Positions 4,950 through 12,362 of a DNA stretch of 12,441 nt are shown one piece after another. The stretch spans positions 1 to 12,441 of the forward strand of contig JAQVVW010000014.1 in the NCBI GenBank assembly GCA_028698765.1. Direction: 5' to 3'. Positions within the stretch are counted from its first letter, which is position 1. Each line of letters starts with the position of its first letter. The position numbers were made by a program, and so were the translations under genes. A model generated the notes under the pieces. The model had not been told where the DNA came from and did not search any database. It worked only from the letters and a program-made list of their open reading frames with translations. Source of the stretch: Methanoculleus sp. (lineage in GTDB: Archaea; Halobacteriota; Methanomicrobia; Methanomicrobiales; Methanoculleaceae).

Positions 4950-7686
4950 GGAGTGCTTCTATGATTCGGTTGCGCCCGTACTCGAGCGCCTCCTCGAGCC
5001 GGGAGGCGTCCGTGCCCGCGCCCTGTGCAAGGTTCGGCTTGCCGCCGCCCTTCCCGCCGAGGATGCCGCAGACCTCCCGCACGATATCGACGGCGCTCAC
5101 CGCCGGGGCGCCCGACGTCGCCACCACTTTCACCGTTCCGTCTCCCGACGCAAAGAGCGCCACGCCGCCCTCTTCAGCGACGGTCGTTGCGAGTGCGACG
5201 AGCTCCTTATGAGTTGCATCGAGGGTTCTGACGACGACCCGGACCCCGTCCACCACCTCGCCGTCGAGATTCTGCATCTCGAGGTCGACCACTCTCTTCT
5301 GGAGACGCTCGATCTCTTTCTTCTGTTCCTTCCATTCCGAGAAGAAACGCGCCGTCGTTGCCGGCAGATTCTCGGGCTGGACGCTCACCACGTCGGCAGA
5401 CTCCTGGAGGAGGTCGGCCTGGTGCTGCATGGCATGCACGGCAGCGACACCGGCCGCAAAGACCAGCCGCTCGACGCCGTCCTGGATATGCTCGACGCCA
5501 AGGATCCGGATCGGCCCGATCTCGCCGGTTGCCCGGACGTGTGTTCCCGCACACGCCTGGACGTCGGCACCGACCTGCACCGTCCTGATCTCCCGGCCCG
5601 GCGGGACGCCGCCCTGGTAGAGGCCGAACCCGTACTTCTGCTCGGCCTTCGTCCGCTCCTCAAGGTGGACGTAGACCGGCGTATCGGCCATGACCAGCCG
5701 GTTCGCCTCAAGCTCGATTCTCCTGAGCTCATCGGGCGTGATGTGCTTGTAGTGCCGGATGTCCAGGCGGGACACCTCGCTTCCCTTCTGGGCGCCCGCC
5801 TGGTGCACATGGACGCCGAGCACCTCTTTTGCGGCGTGCAGGAGAACGTGGGTCGCCGTGTGGTGGCGCATCAGCGACCACCTGCGCTCCTCGTCCACCA
5901 TACCCTTCACCCGTTCGCCGCGCTTCAGGGGACCTCCTGTGACCCGGTGGAGGATCACCTCGCCGAGTTTCACGACCTCCTCCACCCGCACCATGCTCTC
6001 GGACGCCACCAGGGTGCCGGTATCGGACGGCTGGCCACCTCCCTCGGGGTAGAAGAGCGTCTGGTCGAGCACCGCTGTCCCATCGAAGTAATCCAGCACC
6101 ATCGCCTCGAACTCGACCTCGCAGGGCAGTTCATAGTAGAGCTTCTTCGTCGGGGGGAGGGAGGCTGCACGCTCGCGGTAGGCATCGAGCGGGTCTTCTC
6201 CCTTCGCCTCCTTCTGCGTCTCCGAGTGTGTATCGGCGATCAGCGAGTAGAAGTTGTCGGGGATCTCCACGACGGCGCCCTCGGCGGCAGCGACCTCCTT
6301 CACCATCTCAGGCGGGATACCATGCGAGTCGTAGAGGGTGATCACCTCTTCGAGGGGAACCCGGGAACTCTTTGCCCTATAGTTCCGGGCGATCTTCTGG
6401 ACGATCCGTGTCCCGCGCTCAAGGGTGCTTGCGTATCTCGCCTCCTCGTTCTCCACGATCTCCCGGACTCTATCAACCTCCTGCCCGAAGGTCTCGATCC
6501 CCACGGCCCGCATCTGCGCCTCCACGAGGTCGGCGAGATCCTCGTCCATCGAGAGGTCGTTCATCATCCGGAGCGTCCGGCGAAGCACAAGCCGTGCGAG
6601 GTAGCCCTCGCGGACGTTCGAGGGGACGATACAGTCCCCGAGCATATAGGCGAGACAGCGGGTGTGGTCGGCGATCGAGTATACCTTCTCGATCGGAACG
6701 ACGATCCGCTCGAGCCGGTCGACGGGTACGTCGATAGCCTCGGCGACCTTCCTCCGGAGGTTATGGAGGTTCGTTCCGGAGATGTCCATCACCCCGGCGA
6801 ACCGGGCGCTGAGCCCCATGATCTTCGTGAACTCCGGGCTGTCGAGGAGGTTCTCGAGGTGAGACGAACGCGTCAGGCGGCTCACCATCTCCGGGAAGAC
6901 CGCATCGTAGATCGTCGGCGAACCCTTCGAGGCCCAGACGAACCGCTCGAGGCCGTAGCCGGTGTCCACGATATTCAGCCGCATCGGGTAGTAAGACACC
7001 CCGTTCACGTCGACGGGCGGCTGATCGGTCTTCTGCCGCCCGAGATTCATGAAGACCAGCGTCGCGACCTCGAGGCCGCCGATCAGCACCTCGACGGACG
7101 CTCCGGCGTTCCCGCCGCCGTACCAGGGGTGCTCCTTGTAGCTGACCCGGGCGGGATCGCCGCCGATGGACGCGATGAACTCGTCGCAGAGGGCGACCGT
7201 CTCGTCTTTCCAGTAGATCTGGTCCTCCGGGGTGTTGAAGGCGTGGTGCGCCATCATCTCAAAGAGCGTCAGGTGGCGCCCCGACCGGCCGACCGAGTCG
7301 AGGTCGTTCAAGCGGATACAGGGCTGAGAGATGGTCAGCGGGTTCGCCGGCGGGGGAACGACCCCACTCGTGACGAACGGCTGAAAATCGGCGATGGACG
7401 CGATGGTGAGGTAGATATCGTCTCTCCACCGGGCGACTACTGGATATCGTTCGAGGCGTGTATGGCCGTGCCGCTCGAAGAACGAGAGGAACGCCTCCCG
7501 CATCTCATCAACGGTATGGGGCTTGAAGACCGGGTTGCCGATGAAGTTGTACGTCACGCAGGGGGCGTCGCCGCAGAACTCCTGTTCGGGGTCCCGGGTC
7601 CAGAAGGCTGACCCGCAGCTCTTGCAGACCTTCCGCTCAAACCCTTCTGACCTGAAATAATCGAGCGTATATTCATCCTCGAGCAT
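4939..7686 (-). CDS. alaS: Alanyl-tRNA synthetase, archaeal type
   Basis: This enzyme charges tRNA-Ala with alanine and hydrolyses mischarged Ser- and Gly-tRNA-Ala. From the ATG chosen here the protein has 915 residues, the usual archaeal length. It opens with the archaeal cysteine module (C21, C24, C38, C43), followed by the class II catalytic core (including the stretch TLFEMMAHHAFN), the tRNA recognition region, the editing domain with HHTATH (H609, H613) and CAGTH (C712, H716) as zinc ligands, and a C-terminal domain with the Gly-rich GGKGGGKPNLAQG. An in-frame GTG at 7695 would add three residues, but it lies inside GTGAT, a good ribosome binding site for the ATG at 7686, so the ATG is preferred. 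It follows the SWIM gene by about 60 bases and overlaps the downstream regulator by 11. All catalytic and editing residues expected are present. Confidence 0.97.
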   Translation of the reverse strand: MLEDEYTLDYFRSEGFERKVCKSCGSAFWTRDPEQEFCGDAPCVTYNFIGNPVFKPHTVDEMREAFLSFFERHGHTRLERYPVVARWRDDIYLTIASIADFQPFVTSGVVPPPANPLTISQPCIRLNDLDSVGRSGRHLTLFEMMAHHAFNTPEDQIYWKDETVALCDEFIASIGGDPARVSYKEHPWYGGGNAGASVEVLIGGLEVATLVFMNLGRQKTDQPPVDVNGVSYYPMRLNIVDTGYGLERFVWASKGSPTIYDAVFPEMVSRLTRSSHLENLLDSPEFTKIMGLSARFAGVMDISGTNLHNLRRKVAEAIDVPVDRLERIVVPIEKVYSIADHTRCLAYMLGDCIVPSNVREGYLARLVLRRTLRMMNDLSMDEDLADLVEAQMRAVGIETFGQEVDRVREIVENEEARYASTLERGTRIVQKIARNYRAKSSRVPLEEVITLYDSHGIPPEMVKEVAAAEGAVVEIPDNFYSLIADTHSETQKEAKGEDPLDAYRERAASLPPTKKLYYELPCEVEFEAMVLDYFDGTAVLDQTLFYPEGGGQPSDTGTLVASESMVRVEEVVKLGEVILHRVTGGPLKRGERVKGMVDEERRWSLMRHHTATHVLLHAAKEVLGVHVHQAGAQKGSEVSRLDIRHYKHITPDELRRIELEANRLVMADTPVYVHLEERTKAEQKYGFGLYQGGVPPGREIRTVQVGADVQACAGTHVRATGEIGPIRILGVEHIQDGVERLVFAAGVAAVHAMQHQADLLQESADVVSVQPENLPATTARFFSEWKEQKKEIERLQKRVVDLEMQNLDGEVVDGVRVVVRTLDATHKELVALATTVAEEGGVALFASGDGTVKVVATSGAPAVSAVDIVREVCGILGGKGGGKPNLAQGAGTDASRLEEALEYGRNRIIEALHGE

Positions 7687-7690
7687 TAAA

Positions 7691-7730
7691 ATCACGCAGC
7701 ATAAATCTGTTGGATTGTGCGCGATATAGT
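7691..7730 (-). promoter_or_regulatory. alaS promoter and ribosome binding site
   Basis: On the minus strand, ACTATATCG (7730-7722) is a TATA-like box that predicts a transcription start near 7700. GTGAT (7695-7691) then precedes the ATG at 7686 by four bases. This would give alaS its own short-leader transcript in addition to any read-through from the nif3-SWIM pair. The decamer containing this box also occurs upstream of the UPF0316 gene at 3782-3791. Confidence 0.55.
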
Positions 7731-7746
7731 TGTTTGTGCAGGCTAT

Positions 7747-8064
7747 TCATACTTTCCATGTATCCTGATACCAGAGATTGTAAGATTCATATAACCCCGT
7801 TCTCTCGGCGATGCGCACCGCAAGAATGTGCCAGCATTCGCGCCCCCGGAAGAGGAAATCGCTGCAGGTGCAGAAATCTCCTTCGACGATATATTCGCTG
7901 CTCCGGCCCACCACGACGAAGAAATCCAGGTAACGCTTCACCTGCCCTGCGTCGACGGCCTCGAGCGCCTTTCTCCCTCGCTCGCCGTAGACACGCTCAA
8001 TGCAGGCGCGGAACTCCGGCGTCAACGCCTGGTCATGCTCCATCTTCTGCCAGAGACCCCTCAT
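7747..8064 (-). CDS. SWIM zinc-finger protein
   Basis: This 105-residue protein has a single SWIM zinc finger with the pattern CxC...CxH: C65, C67, C77 and H79 in the stretch FCTCSDFLFRGRECWH. The preceding 60 residues are mostly helical with no other known domain. SWIM domains bind zinc and mediate DNA or protein contacts. Small archaeal SWIM proteins of this kind are conserved but mostly uncharacterised, and some are linked to recombination proteins in haloarchaea (from memory). Its ATG overlaps the stop of the Nif3-like gene by four bases (ATGA), so the two are almost certainly cotranscribed. alaS follows on the same strand after a short gap that contains a separate promoter. The role is unknown. 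Confidence 0.85.
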   Translation of the reverse strand: MRGLWQKMEHDQALTPEFRACIERVYGERGRKALEAVDAGQVKRYLDFFVVVGRSSEYIVEGDFCTCSDFLFRGRECWHILAVRIAERTGLYESYNLWYQDTWKV

Positions 8065-8783
8065 GGAACTACCACTACGTGTGGCGGATCAGGGATATAA
8101 TGCCACCGCATGCGGGACGCGAGAGCCTCCATGGCCGGGGCCTCGAGCGCATAATGGGTGGATTCGAGGCAGGGGATGGGCGATGCACGGGCTACGCTGT
8201 GTTTCAGTTCCGCCGAGAGGAACGCCTCCGCCCCGAGGTCGACTGCCTCTTGGATCAGGTCGGGGCCAAACCCGCTCCCCCCCACGACGGCGAGGCGTCG
8301 GATCGTTCCCACCTCGCCGTAGATCCGAATTCCTCCGCCAGGGAGGCGGCGGGTGATCTCTCCGGCGTCGAGGGAGCAGTCGCCGACGAGGCCGGCGGTC
8401 ATCCGCTCGCACCGGAGAAGGCCGAGTTTCGCCGCGAGGACGTCGTTGACGCCGCCCTCCGCATAGTCGAAGTTCGTGTGCATCACGTAGAGGTTCATGT
8501 CGGCGGAGAGGACGGCCCGGAGCAGGCGCGAGATCGGGCCCCGGACCGCCGTGATCGGGTTCCAGATGGGCGTATGGTGGACGACCAGCATATCCGCGCC
8601 GGCACGGACTGCAGCCTCCACCACCCTCTGCGTAGCGTCGAGCGCAGAGCAGACGGTCTCGATCTCGTCTTTTCCCTCGACGACGAGACCGATCTTCCCT
8701 GCGTCGTATTCTTCGGCCAGTTCGGGCGGAGCAACCTGCTCCAGCGCGGCGATAAACCTCCCGATATCCATATGGTACCCCAT
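8061..8783 (-). CDS. Nif3-like dinuclear metal center protein (COG0327)
   Basis: This 240-residue protein is a member of the NIF3/DUF34 family, hexameric proteins with a two-metal centre. Conserved motifs are VVHHTP (H69, H70), MHTNFDYAEGGVND (H102, D106, GGVN) and STHYALE (H210, E214), which together supply the metal ligands. The length is that of the short archaeal form without the bacterial inserted domain. The family is sometimes labelled GTP cyclohydrolase 1 type 2, but that activity is poorly supported. Roles in metal handling have been proposed, and no reaction should be assumed. Two in-frame ATGs exist, at 8783 and 8771. The first is preferred because GAGGT lies five to nine bases before it. 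The second would be nearly leaderless from the TTTTTAT at 8804-8798. The stop overlaps the SWIM start by ATGA. Confidence 0.88.
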   Translation of the reverse strand: MGYHMDIGRFIAALEQVAPPELAEEYDAGKIGLVVEGKDEIETVCSALDATQRVVEAAVRAGADMLVVHHTPIWNPITAVRGPISRLLRAVLSADMNLYVMHTNFDYAEGGVNDVLAAKLGLLRCERMTAGLVGDCSLDAGEITRRLPGGGIRIYGEVGTIRRLAVVGGSGFGPDLIQEAVDLGAEAFLSAELKHSVARASPIPCLESTHYALEAPAMEALASRMRWHYIPDPPHVVVVP

Positions 8784-8845
8784 ATGAACCTCACGGGATA
8801 AAAAGGGTAGATGAGGATGCCGTCTCCCGACCCGGTTCCTCCCGT

Positions 8846-8857
8846 CAAATAAATTTC
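8846..8857 (-). promoter_or_regulatory. TATA-like box of the nif3-SWIM transcript
   Basis: AAATTTATTTG on the minus strand predicts a transcription start near 8825 and a leader of about 40 nt containing the GAGGT binding site. A closer TTTTTAT at 8804-8798 is an alternative that would fit the internal ATG at 8771. I cannot choose between them with certainty. Confidence 0.35.
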
Positions 8858-8896
8858 ATGCTCGGAACATTTTGCATATCCCGGGAGTAAATGGGC

Positions 8897-8951
8897 CATT
8901 ATCATATAATGACGATGGACGTGGAGTTGATCAAATAGAAATAATTATTTC
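8897..8951 (+). promoter_or_regulatory. AT-rich promoter region of the PEGA gene with two palindromes
   Basis: Upstream of the PEGA gene are CATTAT-CAT-ATAATG (8897-8911, 6-bp arms) and a 14-bp perfect palindrome GAAATAATTATTTC (8938-8951). The second is the most TATA-like segment at a workable distance: a start near 8970 would leave a leader of about 25 nt to the ATG at 8995. The palindromes may be operators, or the second may simply be the TATA box. Confidence 0.45.
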
Positions 8952-8994
8952 CCTGAAAAACCGAGATTCAATCGTTATCTTTCGGAGACAGAAC

Positions 8995-10293
8995 ATGCTG
9001 AAGAAACTTATCATAGGAATGATGCTCCTCGTTCTCTGCGCCGGCATCCCTGCCGTTTCCGCGCAGTTCGGAGGAGACCAGGCGTGGTACCGCGTCCACT
9101 GCAACATCGACGGTGCCAATGTCTACTTTGACGGCCAGTACCAGGGCACCACCTACGGAGGGGCGCTCGACGTCCCGGTCTACACCACCGGGACGCCCTA
9201 CAACACCGTCCGGGTCGAGAAGAGCGGCTACCAGACCTACTCCGCCAACCTGCCGTCGAGTCCCGCAGCCGGCGAGACCAGAGACGTCTACGCGACGCTG
9301 CAACCGGTTGAGACCGCCGGTTCGATCCACGTCACGTCAAGCCCCTCCGGCGCGGCGATCTACCTGAACGGGAACTACCGGGGCACAGCACCGCTCACTA
9401 TTCAGAGCCTCTCCCCCGGCACCTACACTCTTGAAGCCGAACGCTCGGGTTACCGGTCTGATCTGAGCACTGTGACGGTCAGGGCGGGGCAGCAGTCGAA
9501 CATCCAGTTCACCCTGACTCCGATCGAGCAGTACGGGGCGATCAAGGTCACCTCCAGCCCGTCGGGTGCGTACGTCTACATGGACGGGGTCTACAAGGGC
9601 CGGACACCCCTGACGCTCTCCAGCGTCTCGACACAGAAGCACAACATCGAGCTCGATCTATCCGGCTACTATGATTGGAGGACGACCGTGACCGTGAGCA
9701 CCGGCGTGACCAGTTACGTCAACGCCCACCTCACCTCCATCCCCTCCGAGACAACCGGCGCCATCGACGTGGTCTCCTACCCGGCAGGCGCGGACGTCTT
9801 CCTCGACAACAAGTACCAGGGCAAGACCCCCGCGGCAGGCGTATACACGATCTCGAACGTCCCGGTCGGCTCCCACACGATGAGGGTAGCCCTCTCCGGC
9901 TACCAGGACTACACGTCGTCGGTCGGCGTCAGCGCCGCGACCACGAGCCACGTCACCGCGACGCTCCAGCCCGGCCAGTCGACCTCGACCGGCTCGATCT
10001 CGGTCACCTCCTCCCCATCGGGGGCCGAGGTCTACATCGACAACGCCTATAAAGGCATCACCCCGCTGACCGTCGACGGCGTTGCCACCGGCACCCACGC
10101 GGTCAGGGTAGCGCTCAGCGGTTACGGCGACTGGGCGACCACCGTTCAGGTCGGCGCCGGAAGCACCGCCTCGGCCTCGGCCTCGCTCTCGCCTGCGCCG
10201 ACCCAGGCTCCCCACGCGGGCGTGGCACCCTTTGCCGTGATAGGCGCGCTCGGGATCCTCGGGCTTTTCGTCGCGCTGCACAGGCGGGACTGA
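8995..10293 (+). CDS. Secreted, membrane-anchored protein with five PEGA repeats
   Basis: This 432-residue surface protein starts at the ATG at 8995, where GGAG (8984-8987) sits seven bases upstream and a clear signal peptide begins (MLKKLIIGMMLLVLC, cleavage after Ala-Val-Ser-Ala, residue 23). The open frame extends back to 8872, but that part is AT-rich promoter DNA and would bury the signal peptide. Five PEGA domains follow at about residues 32-103, 109-176, 181-250, 255-326 and 333-402. Repeats 2-5 share the cores SSPSGA or SYPAGA, then VYxD or VFLD, then KG or QGxTP, and later LSGY. Repeat 1 is divergent. A Thr/Pro/Ala linker leads to one hydrophobic helix (410-428) ending in HRRD, a tail-type membrane or cell-wall anchor. 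PEGA domains are thought to be extracellular adhesion or surface-layer modules. No enzymatic domain is present. Confidence 0.9.
   Translation: MLKKLIIGMMLLVLCAGIPAVSAQFGGDQAWYRVHCNIDGANVYFDGQYQGTTYGGALDVPVYTTGTPYNTVRVEKSGYQTYSANLPSSPAAGETRDVYATLQPVETAGSIHVTSSPSGAAIYLNGNYRGTAPLTIQSLSPGTYTLEAERSGYRSDLSTVTVRAGQQSNIQFTLTPIEQYGAIKVTSSPSGAYVYMDGVYKGRTPLTLSSVSTQKHNIELDLSGYYDWRTTVTVSTGVTSYVNAHLTSIPSETTGAIDVVSYPAGADVFLDNKYQGKTPAAGVYTISNVPVGSHTMRVALSGYQDYTSSVGVSAATTSHVTATLQPGQSTSTGSISVTSSPSGAEVYIDNAYKGITPLTVDGVATGTHAVRVALSGYGDWATTVQVGAGSTASASASLSPAPTQAPHAGVAPFAVIGALGILGLFVALHRRD
9088..10200 (+). repeat. Five tandem PEGA-domain coding repeats
   Basis: The units begin near 9088, 9319, 9535, 9757 and 9991, each about 205-220 bases. 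They are clearly related at protein level, with recurring blocks such as TSSPSGA and LSGY, but have diverged in DNA apart from short identical stretches. This suggests old internal duplication and not recent expansion. Confidence 0.8.
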
Positions 10294-10296
10294 ACA

Positions 10297-10316
10297 CAAA
10301 AAATCCATCTTTTTTG
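10297..10316 (+). terminator. Terminator after the PEGA gene
   Basis: CAAAAAA (10297-10303) and TTTTTTG (10310-10316) form a 7-bp inverted repeat with a six-base loop and a six-T run, starting three bases after the stop. A T-run so close to the stop is typical of archaeal termination. The 13-mer ACACAAAAAATCC here recurs at 3818-3830. Confidence 0.6.
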
Positions 10317-10402
10317 GCGCAAAATCCAACAGACGCCCGGTACGCCTCTCCCGGAGGCTATACCGAATAGAGCCTGCCGGGATGCACGTATACCCTGCAA
10401 GA
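10317..10402. other. Intergenic segment with alternative hairpins
   Basis: Between the PEGA terminator and the homocysteine promoter lies a segment with no gene. GCCTC (10344-10348) can pair with GAGGC (10354-10358). Alternatively AGGCTATA (10355-10362) can pair with TAGAGCCT (10368-10375) with one mismatch, and the two exclude each other. CCCGG (10336-10340) and CCGGG (10377-10381) could close either one. No function is evident. Confidence 0.3.
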
Positions 10403-10452
10403 TATTACCTAAAGTAATAATCAACACCTATAAATATTCTGAAAGAGAATAT
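10403..10452 (+). promoter_or_regulatory. Promoter of homocysteine operon with paired candidate operators
   Basis: A strong TATA box, CTATAAATA (10428-10436), is centred 27 bases before the ATG at 10459, and no ribosome binding site precedes that ATG, so the mRNA is probably leaderless. Two inverted repeats bracket the box: TATTAC-N5-GTAATA (10403-10419) and ATATTCT-N5-AGAATAT (10434-10452). Both have five-base spacers and TATT/AATA-type half-sites. Their centres are 32 bp apart, about three helical turns. A repressor bound here would block TBP and the start site. The regulator is not identified. Confidence 0.65.
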
Positions 10453-10458
10453 ACGTTC

Positions 10459-11967
10459 ATGGAAAAGTCCCTCGACCTCATCAATGCCCGGATACGCGAC
10501 GGTAGTGCACGAGTTGTCACCGCCGACGAGATGCCGGGCATTGTCGACGAACTGGGAGAGGAAGGGGCACTGGCGGAGGTCGACGTCGTCACGACCGGGA
10601 CGTTCGGGGCAATGTGCTCTTCCGGTGCCTTCTTCAACTTCGGGCACGCCGACCCCCCCATCCGGATGGAACACGTATGGCTCAACGACGTTGAGGCCTA
10701 TGCGGGAATTGCAGCGGTCGACGCCTACCTGGGCGCAACCCAGGAGGCCGAGTCCAGGGACCAGGTCTACGGCGGCGCCCACGTCCTCGAGGAACTCGTC
10801 GCGGGAGGCACTGTCGAACTGCGGGCAACCTCCCACGGGACCGACTGCTACCCGCGCCGAAGCATCACGACGGAGCTGCTGCTCGAGGACATGAACCAGG
10901 CGATCATGGTCAACCCGAGGAACTCCTACCAGCGCTACAACGCGGCGTCGAACACCACCGACCGGACGCTCAACACCTACATGGGCACCCTCCTCCCGCG
11001 GTGCGGCAACGTCTCCTACTCCGGCGCAGGAACCCTCTCGCCGCTCGCAAACGACCCCGATTTCCGGGTCATCGGGAGCGGCGTCCCGATCTTCCTTGCC
11101 GGTGCAGAAGGTATGATCGTCGGCGAGGGAACGCAACACTCCGCCGGGGGCGGATTCGGGACGCTGATGGTGACCGGGGACATGAAGCAGATGCGCCAGG
11201 AGTTCCTCCGCGCGGCGGTGATGAACGGCTACGGCGTGACGCTCTATATCGGCGTCGGCGTCCCGATACCGGTCCTCGATACCGGGATCGTCCGGAGCAC
11301 CGCGGTGCGTGACGAGGATATCCTGACCGACATCATCGATTACGGCACGCCCCGGCGTGACCGCCCGGCGCTTGCGAGGGTCAGCTATGCCGACTTAAAG
11401 AGCGGATCGGTCGAGATCGGTGGTGAGACCGTCCGGACGTCGTCGCTCTCCAGTTACCGGGGGGCCCGGGCGGTTGCGCAGGAACTCAAGGCCCGGATCG
11501 AGGCGGGGAAGATGGAACTTGCCGTCCCCACCCGCCGGATCGACCCGAAAAAACGCGCAAAACCTATGCGGGAGACAGCCGTCACCCCCCGCGTCCGCGA
11601 TATCATGAACCGGCAGGTGATCAGCATCACCGAGGACGAGGAGATCCGGGTGGCGGCAAAGCGGCTGCTCCGGGGCGAGACGAACCACCTCCCGGTCCTC
11701 GACGGCAACGGCGCGCTGGTCGGGATCATCACCACCTACGATGTCTCGAAGGCAGTGGTGAACAACGGACGGCTCCGTCAGGTGAAAGACATCATGACCC
11801 GGAACGTGATCAAGACGATACCCGACGAACCGGTGGACATAGCCGCCCAGAAACTGGAGCAGAACAACATCAGCGCGCTCCCGGTGGTGGACGCGACGAA
11901 CCGGGTGGTCGGCATCCTCTCGGCGATCGATCTCGGGAAACTCTTCGGCGGGAGGCGGCGGCAATGA
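10459..11967 (+). CDS. Homocysteine biosynthesis enzyme, DUF39 (COG1900) with CBS pair
   Basis: This 502-residue protein matches the MA1821/MJ0100 family, which in methanogens makes homocysteine from aspartate semialdehyde and sulfide. Residues 1 to about 365 form the DUF39 domain with three notable cysteines: C53 (in GAMCSSGAFF), C130 (in HGTDCYP) and C182 (in PRCGN). The first two match the positions proposed, from memory, to carry persulfide chemistry. After a basic linker, two CBS domains follow at about 378-435 and 439-496, each opening with (D)IM. The CBS pair of MJ0100 is known to bind S-adenosylmethionine and methylthioadenosine, so feedback sensing of downstream products is likely. 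The start is the ATG at 10459, 27 bases after the TATA centre, with no Shine-Dalgarno sequence. The stop overlaps the NIL-ferredoxin start by ATGA. Confidence 0.93.
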   Translation: MEKSLDLINARIRDGSARVVTADEMPGIVDELGEEGALAEVDVVTTGTFGAMCSSGAFFNFGHADPPIRMEHVWLNDVEAYAGIAAVDAYLGATQEAESRDQVYGGAHVLEELVAGGTVELRATSHGTDCYPRRSITTELLLEDMNQAIMVNPRNSYQRYNAASNTTDRTLNTYMGTLLPRCGNVSYSGAGTLSPLANDPDFRVIGSGVPIFLAGAEGMIVGEGTQHSAGGGFGTLMVTGDMKQMRQEFLRAAVMNGYGVTLYIGVGVPIPVLDTGIVRSTAVRDEDILTDIIDYGTPRRDRPALARVSYADLKSGSVEIGGETVRTSSLSSYRGARAVAQELKARIEAGKMELAVPTRRIDPKKRAKPMRETAVTPRVRDIMNRQVISITEDEEIRVAAKRLLRGETNHLPVLDGNGALVGIITTYDVSKAVVNNGRLRQVKDIMTRNVIKTIPDEPVDIAAQKLEQNNISALPVVDATNRVVGILSAIDLGKLFGGRRRQ

Positions 11968-12362
11968 AACTCCTGCTCTCCTTCACCCGGAAAGGGAAAG
12001 CCGATCCGGGAAGAGAACCGGTCATCGCGCGGGTGGTGAAGGAGACCGGCGTCCTCATCAACGTCGAGAAGGCCAACATCGACTCGATGGCGGGGGAGGT
12101 GCTGATCGACGTCCCGGAGAGCAGCGCAGACCAGATCCGGCAGCGCCTTGAGGAACTCGGGGTCTCGGTTCATGTGATGGAGAACGCTATCGCCCGCAAC
12201 GAGGAGGAGTGCATCGACTGCGGGGCCTGCATCAGCATCTGTCCCCAGGAGGTCTTCTCCTTCGATGAGGAGTGGCAACTCCGGGTGAGGTCTGAGCGCT
12301 GCGTCCTCTGCGGAAAGTGCATCCAGGCGTGCCCGCACGGCGCTCTCTCGCAACAGGGATGA
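11964..12362 (+). CDS. NIL domain plus 2[4Fe-4S] ferredoxin, homocysteine synthesis partner
   Basis: This 132-residue protein matches the MA1822/MJ0099 type. Residues 1 to about 75 form a NIL domain, the ferredoxin-like fold also seen at the C-terminus of methionine transporter ATPases. Residues 83-124 hold two [4Fe-4S] clusters with full ligand sets: C83, C86, C89, C93-Pro and C113, C116, C119, C123-Pro. It is thought to supply electrons for the DUF39 enzyme during sulfur incorporation into homocysteine. It acts in the cytoplasm, as there is no signal peptide or membrane segment. The ATG overlaps the DUF39 stop by four bases with a GGGAGG ribosome binding site inside that gene, and its own stop overlaps the next start in the same way. 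Such tight overlaps suggest that the proteins are made in fixed ratio. Confidence 0.92.
   Translation: MKLLLSFTRKGKADPGREPVIARVVKETGVLINVEKANIDSMAGEVLIDVPESSADQIRQRLEELGVSVHVMENAIARNEEECIDCGACISICPQEVFSFDEEWQLRVRSERCVLCGKCIQACPHGALSQQG

Noticed and set aside
4789..7611. A 940-codon open frame on the plus strand opposite alaS
   Set aside because: It is the antisense shadow of a confidently identified gene in GC-rich DNA. Its translation is rich in Arg, His, Asp and Leu with no family motifs, and it would overlap both alaS and the regulator almost completely.
7687..7695. GTG at 7695 as the alaS start
   Set aside because: The GTG is part of the GTGAT ribosome binding site for the ATG at 7686, and archaeal AlaRS proteins usually begin close to MLEDEY.
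7710..8801. A 363-codon plus-strand frame opposite the SWIM and Nif3-like genes
   Set aside because: It is antisense to two well-supported genes and shows no recognisable domain.
8872..8994. N-terminal extension of the PEGA protein back to an upstream ATG
   Set aside because: The extension would place 41 polar residues before a clear signal peptide and is encoded by AT-rich promoter-like DNA. The ATG at 8995 has a GGAG site at good distance.
9088..10200. Recent tandem duplication or phase-variable repeat in the PEGA gene
   Set aside because: The repeats are similar as protein but diverged as DNA, with no long identical tracts or simple short repeats that would slip.
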